NCBI GenBank assembly: GCA_017882585.1
Contig: JADGPF010000071.1
Location: 1 to 64,000 of the forward strand
Origin: Thermoleophilia bacterium
GTDB lineage: Bacteria > Actinomycetota > Thermoleophilia > Miltoncostaeales > Miltoncostaeaceae
DNA: 64,000 nucleotides
Direction: 5' to 3'
Of this stretch, positions 24,342 through 35,748 are shown piece by piece. The notes under the pieces are model-generated. The model searched no databases. It saw nothing but the letters and a program-made list of their open reading frames with translations, and was not told the origin of the DNA. Every line of letters starts with the position of its first letter. Within the stretch, counting starts at the first letter, position 1. The position numbers and the translations under genes were made by a program.

Positions 24342-24671
24342 ATGCAGATCACCATGTCCACCGAGACCGACCCGATGATCACTGCGGTGGTCGGTCGACT
24401 CGACCTCCGAACCGCGCCCGAACTGCGCGCCCAGGTGACCGCGGCGCTCGCGGCCGGACCGGGGTCGATGATCGTCGATCTCAGCGACGTCGAGTTCATC
24501 GACTCGTCCGGTCTGGGCGTCCTCATCGGGCTGCACAAGCGGGCCGAGGCGCAGGGCGGCCGGCTGACGATCGTGCCGCCGTCCGGGAGCGCGCGCCAGA
24601 TCTTCGCGCTCACCCGCACCGAATCGTTCTTCAACATCGTTCCGAATCCGCACGCCGCGCTGGGCGGCTGA
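24342..24671 (+). CDS. STAS domain anti-anti-sigma factor (RsbV-like)
   Basis: The 109-residue protein is a single STAS domain: VVGRLDLRTAPELRAQV near the N-terminus, then IVDLSDVEFIDSSGLGVLIGLHKRA. Ser55 or Ser56 in DSSGLG is the residue phosphorylated by RsbW-type kinases and released by SpoIIE-type phosphatases. The ATG follows the HD-GYP stop directly. With the phosphatase and kinase upstream, a complete partner-switch set is present. A 51-base gap precedes the glycosyltransferase. Confidence 0.92.
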   Translation: MQITMSTETDPMITAVVGRLDLRTAPELRAQVTAALAAGPGSMIVDLSDVEFIDSSGLGVLIGLHKRAEAQGGRLTIVPPSGSARQIFALTRTESFFNIVPNPHAALGG

Positions 24672-24722
24672 GCCCTCCACCGGTGGGTCGCATCCCCGCC
24701 GGGCAACGAAAGGAATCGTCGC

Positions 24723-25774
<1,052 letters not shown>

Positions 25775-25775
<1 letters not shown>

Positions 25776-27253
25776 TGCACGTCCTGCTCGCCACTGAGGG
25801 CACCTACCCGTTTGTCGACGGTGGCGTGACGACGTGGTGCGCGCAGCTGATTGATGGCCTGGCCGATGTCCGGTTCACGGTCTATGCGGTGACCGGCGAC
25901 GTGACCGCACGCCCGCTGTTTGACGTGCCACGCGACACGGTCGTGGTGCAGGTGCCTCTGTGGGGTGTCGAGCACCCGTCTGAGTGGGGACTGCCGACCG
26001 GCGGGACCCTGGATCTCATTCGCCGCACCCGTGCCGCGCAAGGGGCCAAAGCGGAGCAGTTTGCCGAGCTCTTGACCGGATTCCTGCGCGACCTCGACGC
26101 GCCGCAGGCCGATCCGGCCGCAGCGGCACGACGGCTCGTCGCGCTCCACCGGTTCTTTCTCGAGTACGACATGCTCGCCGCGCTCGGGTCCGATCCGGCG
26201 TGGGATGCGCTGGTTGCGGCAGCACGCTGCTCGATCTGGGCGGGGGCTGCGACCATCGGCGACCTGACCGCATGTATGCGCTGGCTGCGGGCACTGATGA
26301 TGCCGCTGGCGGTGCCGGTGCCACAGGCTGATCTGACCCACGTCACCATCGCCGGTCTTGCGGCCGTGCCCGGAATCATCGCCCGCCTGGAGCGCGGGAC
26401 TCCGATGATCGTCACCGAACACGGTGTCGCGCTGCGCGAGCGCTACCTGGCCATCCTCACCGATCCGACGCTGTCGGACGCGCAACGGCGCTTCATGGTC
26501 GCGGTATCGGAGTTGATGACCGCGATCACCTACACGCTGGCCGACGTCGTTGCGCCGGTGTGCGCATGGAACGGGCGCTGGGAACGCCAACTCGGCGTCA
26601 AGGAATCGGCGCTGCGCGTGATTCCGAACGGTGTGGACCCCTCAATCTTCGTGCCGCGCGACAAGCCGCCCACCAGTCCCGGTGCCGACCGACCGACCGC
26701 GGTGGCCGCCGCACGGGTGTTCCCGCTCAAGGACATCGAGACGATGATCCGCGCCGCCCAACGGACGCGCGAGCACGTACCGGAGGCGCTGTTTGTCGTC
26801 TACGGGTCGCTGACTGCCGACCGGCCGTATGCCGACCGGTGTCGGGCGCTGATCGCCGAGCTCGGGCTCCAGGCGGACTTCCTGCTTGCCGGACTCGCTC
26901 CTGAGCCGACCGACATCTTCAACCAGGGTGATATCGCCGTGCTGTCGAGCGTCTCGGAGGCATTTCCGTACACAGTGCTCGAGGCGATGTCGTGCGGGCG
27001 TCCGGTTGCCGCGACCGACGTCGGCGGCGTCCGCGAGATCATCGGCGGCTGGGGAGAGTTGGTACCCCCGCGGGACCCCGTGGCACTCGGCGACGCCTGC
27101 GCGCGGCTGCTGTCCGACGGACGCCGACGTGGCGAGCTTGGACGACGCGGACGCGAGCGCGTGCTGGCGCACTTTCGTGCGTCCGACGTCGCCACCCAGT
27201 ATCGCGCGCTCTATCACGAGTTCGTCATCGACCAGGATCTGGTGACCGCGTGA
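25775..27253 (+). CDS. PelF-like GT4 glycosyltransferase
   Basis: The 492-residue protein resembles PelF, the cytoplasmic glycosyltransferase of Pel polysaccharide synthesis. It begins VLLATEGTYPFVDGGVTTWCAQLIDGL, has the PelF-type segment PMIVTEHGVALRERYL near 210, and a central YTLADVVAPVCAWNGRWERQLG. The donor domain has VIPNGVDPSIFVPRDKPP and the E-x7-E motif SSVSEAFPYTVLEAMSCGRPVAATDVGGVREIIGG near 410-445. Length fits PelF (about 500). Its ATG overlaps the previous TGA and its TGA overlaps the next GTG, so translation is coupled to the PelG-like gene, as in known pel operons where pelF precedes pelG. Confidence 0.85.
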
Positions 27254-28830
27254 GCACGACCAGCTCCGCCCAACGGCCGATCAGCGATGTCGAGACCGCG
27301 GCACGACGGGTCATCGAGCGGGTTGGCGTGCCGACCCACGAGCGCGCTACGGTGGCAACGCTCGAGAGCGAGGGGCTCCGCGATGCGGATGCCGCGCTTA
27401 TTGAGTCCGGGTGCAGCGACCTCTTCGCCCTCGGGCACGTCGTCCACCTTCGCGCGCTCGAGCTCTCGGAGGCCGCTGCGACGCTTGCGGTGCCGACGGC
27501 GCCGGTCGGTGTACGTCCACGCGCGGATTGGCGGCGCATCATGCGCACCTACGCGCTCGGGATCGGATACTCGCTGCCGCTGATCGCCCTCGGTCTGGGC
27601 GTGCTCGTGTTCGGGATCTCCCTGTGGGGCTCGCCGCAGCTCTCCGCGCCGGCCAAGTCCGGGATGGCGCTGGGCGTCTTGGTCAGTCTGGTGGTCTCGG
27701 GGCCGTTCACGTACGCGATGACCCGGCGCATCTTCTACTACTGGTACCAATACGACCCGCGGGCGCTCGCCCGGACGGTGGCGCGCTGGACGCTCGCTGC
27801 CGTGGCGTGCGGCGCGGTGTGTGCGCTGATCGCGATCGTATGGGCGGCCCTCGCCGAGAGCCCCACGGGCTTCACCGTGGCGCTCTCGGCGGTCCTGCTG
27901 CTCCAGGGGCCGATCTGGACCTGCACGTCCGCGTTGTACGTGATCGGGCGCGCCTGGATGGGCGGGGTCGCCCTCGTCGTGCCGGTTGTTCCGCTGTGGC
28001 TCGCCCTGCGGGCCGGCGCGAGCCCGCTGCCGGCACATCTCATCGCGTTGGCTGCTGCGGACGCGCTCCTGATCGGCGCGACCTGGTGGTCGCTCGCCCG
28101 GCTTCCGGCCCGCTCGGTGCCGGCACGTGATCCGCTGCCCGCGCCGCTGATGGCGCTCTCGGTCGGCGGCTTCGCCGCCTGGGGCGCGGTCTACTACCTG
28201 CTGCTGTTCGGCGACCGGCTGGTCGCGTGGGTCACCCCGTCGGGCGCGCACTTTGCGCCCGGCTACGAAACGGCGCTCGAGCTCGCACTGATCCCACTGG
28301 TGTTCGCGATGCCAATCCTCGAGTTCACGCTCATCCGCGTCGCCGAACACATCGAGGAGCTTCAAGACGAAGGCGGGCTCGCGGACGTCGAGCAGCTGGG
28401 GGTCCGTATCCAGGCGGTCTTGATGTGGACCGTTGGCGCCGCGTTGGCGCTCTATGCCGGACTTGCGTGTTTGGTGCTCGTGCTCGCCCGCGCGACCGAT
28501 CGACTGCTGCCGGACAATGTGGGCGCCGCCGTCCAGCACGGGGCCGGGTGGACCGCACTCGTAACGGCGACCGCCGCCTACGGGTTCCTCATCCTCGGCC
28601 TGGGCATCGGCACCGTGTTTCAGCTGGTTGCACGGCCGTGGATGCTCGTGCGCGCGGGTGCGGTCGGGGTCGTGGTCAATCTGGTCGTCGGCGCCACCAT
28701 GCGTCACGGGTCGGGGCCGCAGGCCGCCGCCTATGGTCTGGTGGCCGGCACGGCGGCGTTCGCGCTGATGATGCTCTTCACCTGGCGCGCGAGCCGCCCC
28801 AAGATCGCCCAGTGGTGGGCCGCGACGTAG
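27250..28830 (+). CDS. PelG-like polytopic exopolysaccharide export protein
   Basis: The 526-residue protein has an N-terminal soluble region of about 90 residues and then about 12 membrane helices. The first helix group reads MRTYALGIGYSLPLIALGLGVLVFGISLWG, followed by a GPFTYAMTRRIFYYWYQYDPRALARTVARW segment that resembles the PelG pattern after its second helix. The C-terminal half contains AMPILEFTLIRVAEHIEELQ between helices. PelG is an inner-membrane MATE-like transporter for Pel polysaccharide. The identification rests on position directly after pelF and on topology more than on residue motifs. The start GTG overlaps the pelF stop by four bases. The soluble N-terminus is not typical and could hold a regulatory function. 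Confidence 0.65.
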   Translation: MSTTSSAQRPISDVETAARRVIERVGVPTHERATVATLESEGLRDADAALIESGCSDLFALGHVVHLRALELSEAAATLAVPTAPVGVRPRADWRRIMRTYALGIGYSLPLIALGLGVLVFGISLWGSPQLSAPAKSGMALGVLVSLVVSGPFTYAMTRRIFYYWYQYDPRALARTVARWTLAAVACGAVCALIAIVWAALAESPTGFTVALSAVLLLQGPIWTCTSALYVIGRAWMGGVALVVPVVPLWLALRAGASPLPAHLIALAAADALLIGATWWSLARLPARSVPARDPLPAPLMALSVGGFAAWGAVYYLLLFGDRLVAWVTPSGAHFAPGYETALELALIPLVFAMPILEFTLIRVAEHIEELQDEGGLADVEQLGVRIQAVLMWTVGAALALYAGLACLVLVLARATDRLLPDNVGAAVQHGAGWTALVTATAAYGFLILGLGIGTVFQLVARPWMLVRAGAVGVVVNLVVGATMRHGSGPQAAAYGLVAGTAAFALMMLFTWRASRPKIAQWWAAT

Positions 28831-28849
28831 CCCTGAGCGCTCCGGTGCG

Positions 28850-29722
28850 TCAGGTGCAGGGAATCCGCAACTTGCCGTTCAGGCTCGGGTCGTAGCGCCC
28901 TGCGACGCGCCCGGCGGCGAGCGCAGCGGGACAGACGGCCAACGGCGACGCCGTGTACTCGATCTCGAAGATCGCCTTGTGTGCGGCGGCATACGGGGCG
29001 GTCATCCCGCAGACGCCTGCCGGAAAGCAACTCTCGACGATCGCGAAATCGAAATAGGGCTCGAGCGCCGCGGTCTGGTCGAGGTAGTCGAGCTGGCCAA
29101 TGCTCAGTCCCACCGAATGTGCGATCTCCGTGAGCTTGATCAGATACGCGTTGACCTCGGCGACGGTCAGCGGGGACCCGTTGAAGCTCACCCCGTGGCC
29201 TTCGGCCTCGTCGGTCCCATCGGGCTGGATGGCGTCGAACCCCTTGCTCTTGCAGTTCTCGAACTGCTGCTCTTCGAGATCGAGCAGGGTGGAGTAATAC
29301 GGGCCGGCAGGGTTGGTGTTCAGCCAGCGGTCGGTGCCATTGAAGACCTGCCCCTTGAGTGGCGCCCACCTGGGGTCGTTGGCGTCGTACATGTAGGGCG
29401 TCCACTCACCGACTGGGACGTAACAGAGTACGTGCGCACCGCGGTTGTGCAGCTGGTCGACGGTCGTGGACGGGTTGTTGTTGCCGTCAATGTCGTACAC
29501 CGTCGGCGGCTTGGCCGGACCGCCGAGGTAGTTGAACTCGCCGTCGCCAAGGTCGGTCGGGCTGGAGGTGTCGAGCGGGGATCCGAGTTTGATCAAGAAC
29601 GTCGAGTTCGCGGGCGGGACCCAGTACCCGCGCCCGAGCGAGCGCCAGATGACGAACGCACCAATGGCGGCCGCCACGACAACGATGCCGAGGGCAATGG
29701 GGATCAAGCGGTTGACGTTCAC
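28850..29722 (-). CDS. Membrane-anchored GH114 family glycosidase
   Basis: The 290-residue protein begins with one membrane anchor (PIALGIVVVAAAIGAFVIW) and then a GH114-type domain, the family of endo-alpha-1,4-polygalactosaminidase. Visible patterns are TVYDIDGNNNPSTTVDQLHNRGAHVLCYVPVGEW, KSKGFDAIQPDGTDEAEG with the conserved acidic residues, and GLSIGQLDYLDQTAALEPYFDFAIVESC, then FEIEYT. A GTG at 29722 with GGAG upstream is preferred over the open frame beyond it. It is convergent with the PelG-like gene, only 19 bases away. In pel loci a GH-type domain trims the galactosamine-containing polymer, so the enzyme probably works on the product of the adjacent operon. Confidence 0.82.
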   Translation of the reverse strand: MNVNRLIPIALGIVVVAAAIGAFVIWRSLGRGYWVPPANSTFLIKLGSPLDTSSPTDLGDGEFNYLGGPAKPPTVYDIDGNNNPSTTVDQLHNRGAHVLCYVPVGEWTPYMYDANDPRWAPLKGQVFNGTDRWLNTNPAGPYYSTLLDLEEQQFENCKSKGFDAIQPDGTDEAEGHGVSFNGSPLTVAEVNAYLIKLTEIAHSVGLSIGQLDYLDQTAALEPYFDFAIVESCFPAGVCGMTAPYAAAHKAIFEIEYTASPLAVCPAALAAGRVAGRYDPSLNGKLRIPCT

Positions 29723-29911
29723 CGGTCCGGAGCTCCGTTCCTGGCGCTCGGGCGGCGACCGGCTCGCATCCGGCAACGTCCCCCCGGGACCTCCGCAGGA
29801 TACGTGTGCGGCCCCCGCGCCGTCATCCGGCCGGCTGTGGGTGCCGCACCGGCCACCGCCCGCGCTCCCCATCCCGCGGGGATCGCGGGGTGACGGGGGG
29901 CGCGACGCGCG

Positions 29912-32900
29912 TTACTCGGTCGAGATGTTTGGATCTGCCTGCTGGGTGACCGGCGACAAGGCGATGAAGTGCTCGGCGGGGGCGGCGATGAGCTCATCGA
30001 GCCGTGCCGCGGCCTCCGGTTGCCCCGATTCCGCCAGCGCCGTTCGGTACTTGGTCAGCAGGTCGGCAACCTGCGTCTCGTCGGAGTCATCGAGCTCAAG
30101 CATCGTGACCTTGGCCGTCTTTGAGAGGCGGCGCCGGATCGCGCTGCTGTCGAGGTTCCACGCAGGGTTCTGGCGGCAGTAGATGACCCCGCCGGTCATT
30201 CCGGAGCAGATCCACGGACCCGGGTCCCCGAGGACGACGATACGACCGCCGGTCATGTACTCGAACGCGAAGCCCTTGCAGTTGGCGCGAGCTGCCAGCG
30301 AACCAATCCGGTCGTTGAGCGGCTCCCGCGGCTCGCCGCCGAGCACGACATCGGCGCCGGACATCCGGATGCATGCCCGGGCGTCGGTGTCGCCCTGGAC
30401 GAAAAACAGACCCCGCTGGGCTCCGTAGGCGAAGCTCTTGCCGACGTGCCCGCCGACCCACGCGCCCTTGGCGTTGCGGGCCTTCAGCACTTGGATTTCG
30501 CCGCCGAGCGCACACTTGCCCACGCCATCCTGCGCGCCGCCGAACACGCGCATGCGCACGCCGCCGATGTTGAACGCGCCCAGCCCCGAGCCGGCTGCGG
30601 CGCCCTTGGTGAACGCGAGATCGACCAATGGCTCGGCTCCGCTGGCGAGCTCCGCGTCGAGAAGGATGTTCGGATTGCCGCCGTGCTGGCCATTGGACCC
30701 GTTGGACCCGCCGAGCGCCCCGAAATTCCAACTGGTGTTCACGTGGGTGTGGGAGCGGGCAATCATGCCGGCGAGATCGGTGCCGAGGTTCCGGTCGGCG
30801 GCCGTTGCGGCCTCCTCCTCGACCGCGAGCGCCGAGCCCGCAGCCAGACGCTCCGCGGCCACTTCGGGCGCACGATGCGGTGGCGGCGGGTTGAATTCGC
30901 GGAAGAACCGCGCGTGGCCCTCGGGAGCGGTGATGACGCGCTCGCGGACCGGTGTCAGAAGCGACGACAGGTCCAGGCGCTCGTAGTGGGACACCTGCAC
31001 CAGATGATTGGCGTGTCCGACCAGGTCCTGGATGTCGGTCGCGCCCATCTCACCGGCGCGGGCCCGCATCGCGGCACCCATCTCGGTGAAGTAGCGCACC
31101 AAGGCCACGGTGGCGGACTCGTGCTCGCGCGGCTGGAACCGCTTCAGGCCGCGCTCCTGGGCCTCGTGTTGGTCTTCGATCTGCGTGGCGATGCCGACGT
31201 GGCACGTGTCCAACTGGCAGCCGCGGCAGATCGTGCAGCCGATGGCCACCATTGACGCGGTGCCGAACCCGAGCCGGTTTGCGCCAAGGCAAATCAGCTT
31301 GAGGGCGTCGTCGGCCGAGCGCAGCCCACCGTCGGCCCAGATCTCGACCCGATCTCGGATGCCGGCCTCGGTGAGCGCGTGATGGGCCAAGACCGTGCCG
31401 AGCTCACACGGCAGACCGGCGCGCCGCAGCGCGTGCTGACGCGCGGCACCGGTACCGCCGTCGAACCCCGATAGCGTGATCACATCGGCGCCGGCCTTGG
31501 CGATGCCGATGGCGATCGTGCCGATGCCGGGCACGACGGGGACCTTGACGATGACCTTGACGTGAGGGTTCGCGGTCTTGAGCTCGTCGATGAGCTGCGC
31601 GAGGTCCTCGATCGAATACAGGTCGTGGTTGTTGGAGGGGCTGATCAGGTCCGATCCGATCTGGGCATTGCGGGCCCGTGCGATCGCGGCCGTGACCTTC
31701 GAGCCTGGCAAGTGCCCGCCCTCGCCGGGCTTCGCGCCCTGACCGATCTTGATCTCCACCAGCTCGGACGAGTTGATCAACAGCGACGACACCCCGAAAC
31801 GTCCCGAGGCGATCTGCTGGCCGCGGTTCTTCGGGTACTGGCCGATCATGTCGGGAATCTCGCCGCCCTCGCCGTTGACCGACAGCATGTCGGCGCGCGC
31901 GCCCGCCTCGGCGTAGGCGCGGAACGCGATCTCGCTTTGAGAGCCGAAGCTCATCGAGCTGATCACGAACGGCAGTCCGTGTTCGCCAACGCGGCTGGAG
32001 ACCTGCTCGGCGGGGATCCGCTGGTCCTCCGGGGCGAGCTGCAGGCCGACAGCATGGCGCAGCGCCACCGGCTGGTCGCGCTCGAGCTGCTCGAGCGTCT
32101 CGGCGTATTCCTCGTACCCGCGCTCGGAGCTGGCGACGCGCGAGAGGGCCTTCCAGACCCTCGGGTACATGCGCGGGAGCTTGACCTTGGCATGGCTTTC
32201 CTCGCCGGCGCGAATCTTCTGCCCAAGTTGGGCGAGCTCCTCGAGCCCGTCGAACCCGAGGCCGCGACCCTCGCTCGCCACGAAGCCCGGCATGCCGATG
32301 ATTTCGAGCAGTTCCGGCTGGACACCGATCGCCGACATCAGTCGCGCGTAGCCGCGCAGCTCGTGGATCCCCAGCGTCGACAGGACCTTCTCGATGCCCT
32401 TCTGGAGCGCCTGGAGCAGGTTGGCGGCGGCGACCGCGGGCTCCGGGTTGGCCTGCACGGCGTATTCGAGCATCGCGTAGGGGATCAGCGCCTGGGCCCC
32501 GAGCCCGAGTGCGACCATGATGTCGTGGACGTTGCGGATGCCGGCCGACTGCAGCAGCAGGCTGACGTTGCGGCGAATCGAGTCGCCGTCGTCCTGGTAC
32601 TGCTCCCGCAGCGCCTTGTCGACGGCGGCGACCGCGAGCATTGGGTCGCACACGCGCGTCTCGGCGCTCGCACCCATGTCGTGGAGCGCCACGATCTCCG
32701 CTCCGCCCCGTACCGCCGCGACGGCCTGTTCGGAGATCTCGGCGATGCGCTCGCGCATCGTCGAGGACGCGGGATAGGCCAGGTCGAGCCGGACTGCGCG
32801 CTCCCGCCAGGCGGGCAACACGTCGTCCAGAAGCGCGACGCCCTGGCCCACGGCGACGCGACGCAACTCCGGCAACGACAGACCCAGCCCGGTGCGCAGT

Positions 32901-34579
32901 CCGCCGAGCAGAATTGGCATGCGCAGCTCGCAGCGTTGCGGCGGCTCGATCTCGACGCCCTGGATCGGCGGGCGCCGGCCGAGCACGACGCGGGTCGAGA
33001 AATGTTCAACCTCGCGCTCGCGATCGATGGCCGGGTTCGTGACGACCGCGACGGTCTCTTGGAGGTAGTCCGAGAGCGGCATCGGCACCGGCGTGAACGG
33101 GCCCAGCGGGCCGTCCCAGCCGAGCGATCCGACCGGCTCCGCGCCCCGTTCGGCGTGGAACTCGACCTGCTGCTTGTCCGACTCGATCCATGATGACGCG
33201 CCGAGCAGCGTGTTGAGATCGATTTCCGGCCCGTCGGTGCTCCCGTTGCCGTCGTCGGCCAGGACCGTCGGGTCGAGCCCCCCGGCCAGCCGCGCGCGCG
33301 TCTCGCCATGGGGTAGCGCGCCGCGCTCCTTGGCGCGCTCGTAGACCTGCTGCTGAACCTCGGGGTACTCGAGGGCGTGCGGGACCCCGTCGTCATCGAG
33401 GATGACGGCCATCTTCTCGCCGGGCCCGAGCGGTCGGGGGTCGCACACCAGGTTTGCGACCTCGATGATTCCGGGCTCGGAGGAGACCACGAACCACGCG
33501 TCGGTCTCGATCCACCACAGCGGGCGCAAACCCATCGCGTCGACGGCGAAGACCATCTCGTTTTGGGCACGCGTGGCGAGCGCGACCGGCCCTTGTGCGT
33601 ATGGTCCCAAGGCCTCGCGGTAGTGCACGTACAGGTCCTGGAGGTGGGCCGGCAGGCGGTGGACCTCGCCGAGGATCGGCGGCAGCACAAATTCGACTGC
33701 CTCGAGCAGCGAGAGACCCTTTTCGAACACCAAGCCCTCGAGCAGCCGGTTGAGGTCCTGGGAGTCGGAGCCCTCGTGGGTGATCGGCAGCCCGAGCTGC
33801 ATGCTCTGCTCGCGCAGCTGGGCGATCGTGTTGATCTCGCCGTTGTGGCCGAGCAGCGAAAACGGCTGCACACGCGAGAATGTCGGGTAGGTGTTCGTCG
33901 AGTAGCGGTTGTGGGCGATGATCCGCGACGCGGCGAAATCGTCCTCGGCGAACTCGGGATAGAACCTCGGGATGACCTCGGGCTGGCCCTGGACCTTGTA
34001 CACGGCGTCGTTGGCCGAGAACGAGGCCACGTGGCAGTCGATCTCCTGCTCAAACTGCACCATCGCCTCGTAGCAGTCCCGCGATGCGGCCCGTCCGCCC
34101 TCGCGGGCAAGGGCGGCGATCTGCCAAAACACCGGCGGCGTCTCGGCGGCGCGCGGGCCGAGCGCAGAGCGGTCCACGAGCCCTTCACCCGACCACAGCA
34201 GCTCGAAGCCGCCTGCGGCCAGGATCTGGTGTAGGCGCGCGACCTGATCGTGGGCCGTCCGCTCAGACTCGAAGAACACGTGCCCGACCACGAAACGTGG
34301 GCCGTCGACCACCGTCGGGTCGACGCCGTGCGCGGCCAGGCGGCGACTCCATTGCGCGCGCGGGATGTCGATCAGCAGTCCGCTTCCGTCGCCTTCACCG
34401 TCGACGCTGCCGGATCGGTGCACCATCATCTGGAGCCCCACCAGGGCGTGGTCGACCATTCGTCGGTCCGGCTTGCCGTCCCGAGTCACGAACGCGGCGA
34501 GCGCGCACGCATCGTGCTCGATCAGATCGGGCAACCCGTGCGGGGGCATGGCGGCAAACGGCGGCGGCGGTACTGTCAT
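29912..34579 (-). CDS. gltB: Glutamate synthase large subunit
   Basis: The 1555-residue protein makes glutamate from glutamine and 2-oxoglutarate. Residues 1-24 look like a cleaved propeptide before the catalytic Cys25 (EHDACALAAF) of the type II amidotransferase domain. A central domain follows (RCELRMPILLGGLRTGLG), then the FMN/Fe-S region with SMSFGSQSEIAFRAYAEA and GGEIPDMIGQYPKNRG. The 3Fe-4S motif CTICRGCQLDTC is near residue 1115. The C-terminal beta-helix domain has GGxxxG repeats (GAFNIGGVRMRVFGGAQDGVG). The size is that of bacterial GltB. The small subunit gene gltD is not adjacent. The final start codon is an ATG at 34579. Confidence 0.96.
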   Translation of the reverse strand: MTVPPPPFAAMPPHGLPDLIEHDACALAAFVTRDGKPDRRMVDHALVGLQMMVHRSGSVDGEGDGSGLLIDIPRAQWSRRLAAHGVDPTVVDGPRFVVGHVFFESERTAHDQVARLHQILAAGGFELLWSGEGLVDRSALGPRAAETPPVFWQIAALAREGGRAASRDCYEAMVQFEQEIDCHVASFSANDAVYKVQGQPEVIPRFYPEFAEDDFAASRIIAHNRYSTNTYPTFSRVQPFSLLGHNGEINTIAQLREQSMQLGLPITHEGSDSQDLNRLLEGLVFEKGLSLLEAVEFVLPPILGEVHRLPAHLQDLYVHYREALGPYAQGPVALATRAQNEMVFAVDAMGLRPLWWIETDAWFVVSSEPGIIEVANLVCDPRPLGPGEKMAVILDDDGVPHALEYPEVQQQVYERAKERGALPHGETRARLAGGLDPTVLADDGNGSTDGPEIDLNTLLGASSWIESDKQQVEFHAERGAEPVGSLGWDGPLGPFTPVPMPLSDYLQETVAVVTNPAIDREREVEHFSTRVVLGRRPPIQGVEIEPPQRCELRMPILLGGLRTGLGLSLPELRRVAVGQGVALLDDVLPAWRERAVRLDLAYPASSTMRERIAEISEQAVAAVRGGAEIVALHDMGASAETRVCDPMLAVAAVDKALREQYQDDGDSIRRNVSLLLQSAGIRNVHDIMVALGLGAQALIPYAMLEYAVQANPEPAVAAANLLQALQKGIEKVLSTLGIHELRGYARLMSAIGVQPELLEIIGMPGFVASEGRGLGFDGLEELAQLGQKIRAGEESHAKVKLPRMYPRVWKALSRVASSERGYEEYAETLEQLERDQPVALRHAVGLQLAPEDQRIPAEQVSSRVGEHGLPFVISSMSFGSQSEIAFRAYAEAGARADMLSVNGEGGEIPDMIGQYPKNRGQQIASGRFGVSSLLINSSELVEIKIGQGAKPGEGGHLPGSKVTAAIARARNAQIGSDLISPSNNHDLYSIEDLAQLIDELKTANPHVKVIVKVPVVPGIGTIAIGIAKAGADVITLSGFDGGTGAARQHALRRAGLPCELGTVLAHHALTEAGIRDRVEIWADGGLRSADDALKLICLGANRLGFGTASMVAIGCTICRGCQLDTCHVGIATQIEDQHEAQERGLKRFQPREHESATVALVRYFTEMGAAMRARAGEMGATDIQDLVGHANHLVQVSHYERLDLSSLLTPVRERVITAPEGHARFFREFNPPPPHRAPEVAAERLAAGSALAVEEEAATAADRNLGTDLAGMIARSHTHVNTSWNFGALGGSNGSNGQHGGNPNILLDAELASGAEPLVDLAFTKGAAAGSGLGAFNIGGVRMRVFGGAQDGVGKCALGGEIQVLKARNAKGAWVGGHVGKSFAYGAQRGLFFVQGDTDARACIRMSGADVVLGGEPREPLNDRIGSLAARANCKGFAFEYMTGGRIVVLGDPGPWICSGMTGGVIYCRQNPAWNLDSSAIRRRLSKTAKVTMLELDDSDETQVADLLTKYRTALAESGQPEAAARLDELIAAPAEHFIALSPVTQQADPNISTE

Positions 34580-34869
34580 ACGCGGCCTCTTGAATCTCGT
34601 GGTGTGTCCGTGGAATGAGCTGCGTGATCACCGCGCGCACGTTCAGGCGGCATGACGCATTGAAGGCCGATCGGCCGACGTCGTCAATCGCCGTGACCAG
34701 GTGGCAATCGGCGCAACCGCGCCGCACGGCCTGACCTGCCCACGGACCGCCAGTGTGGCGGGCAGAACACCCGCATCTGAGCTTACAGATCGCACGTCGG
34801 CACTTGGGCGTTGTGGTGCACCCAATTTCCGCTCGCTGACCGGGGATCCCGATACGATCCCGACCGCCC
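34580..34869. other. Divergent promoter region of gltB and the rhomboid gene
   Basis: About 290 bases separate two divergent starts. The gltB side has a long untranslated leader, but I cannot match it to a known riboswitch or attenuator. No start codon with coding-like sequence is seen. Confidence 0.4.
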
Positions 34870-35748
34870 ATGAGTGACGCCACCGCGAGCGAGACGCAGT
34901 ACTGCTACCGCCACCCCGACCGGGAGACGCTGCTCAGTTGCTCGCAGTGCGAGCGGCCGATTTGTACCGCGTGCATGAACCCCGCGCCGGTGGGCATCCG
35001 CTGCCCGGATTGCGCCGGCAAGACCCGCTCTGGCGCCACGCAGGTCCAGCGCGGGCGTGCGGTGCGCGGGATCACACAATCGGGGCGCCGGTTCACCGTG
35101 ACGCTCACGCTGTTGATCGTCAACGTGCTGGTGTTTGTCGCGGAGCTGGCCCAGGGGGTCGGCATCTCCGGCGGCGGACCGTCGTCGATTATCACCCGCG
35201 GCGGGCTCTCCGGGCCATCGGTGGCCAGCGGCGAGACGTGGCGGTTGGTGACCTCGGCGTTTATCCACGAGAGCGTCCTGCATGTGGCGTTCAACATGTG
35301 GGTGCTGTGGGTCCTGGGGACGGCGTTCGAGAGTTACGTCGGCTCGCGCCGAATGGTGATCGTCTACGGGGTGAGCCTGCTGTGGGGCGCAGCCGGGGCG
35401 CTGCTGTTCTCGCCCGGGGCGCTCACGATCGGAGCGTCGGGCGCGATCTTCGGGCTCATGGGTGCCCTGGTGGTGATGTTCCGACAGCAGGGGATCGCGG
35501 TCATGCAAAGCGGGCTTGGCGTCCTGATCGTGTTGAACCTCGTGTTCACGCTGACGGTGCCCGGGGTGTCGATCGGTGGGCACATCGGGGGGCTGATCGG
35601 CGGCGTCCTGGCCGGCGCGGTGCTCTCGGGCTTTGGGCGCGGTCACATCGCCTACGGGAGGCTCAACCCCTCGGTCGCCGGTGGGATCCTCGGCCTGTGC
35701 GGTATCGCGATTGCGGTCTCGCTGCTGGCTGCCCATAGCGTCATCTGA
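34870..35748 (+). CDS. Rhomboid family intramembrane serine protease with N-terminal zinc finger
   Basis: The 292-residue protein has a B-box-like zinc finger at residues about 12-52 (CYRHPDR...CSQCERPICTACM...IRCPDCAGK), then about six to seven helices. The catalytic Ser is in GASGAIFGLMG near 195, the His in HIGGLIGG near 240, and the first-loop HVAFNMWVLWVLG is characteristic. Rhomboids cut membrane proteins inside the bilayer. The ATG is preceded by a short promoter region shared with gltB. The zinc-finger fusion is common in Actinobacteria. Its substrate is unknown. Confidence 0.9.
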   Translation: MSDATASETQYCYRHPDRETLLSCSQCERPICTACMNPAPVGIRCPDCAGKTRSGATQVQRGRAVRGITQSGRRFTVTLTLLIVNVLVFVAELAQGVGISGGGPSSIITRGGLSGPSVASGETWRLVTSAFIHESVLHVAFNMWVLWVLGTAFESYVGSRRMVIVYGVSLLWGAAGALLFSPGALTIGASGAIFGLMGALVVMFRQQGIAVMQSGLGVLIVLNLVFTLTVPGVSIGGHIGGLIGGVLAGAVLSGFGRGHIAYGRLNPSVAGGILGLCGIAIAVSLLAAHSVI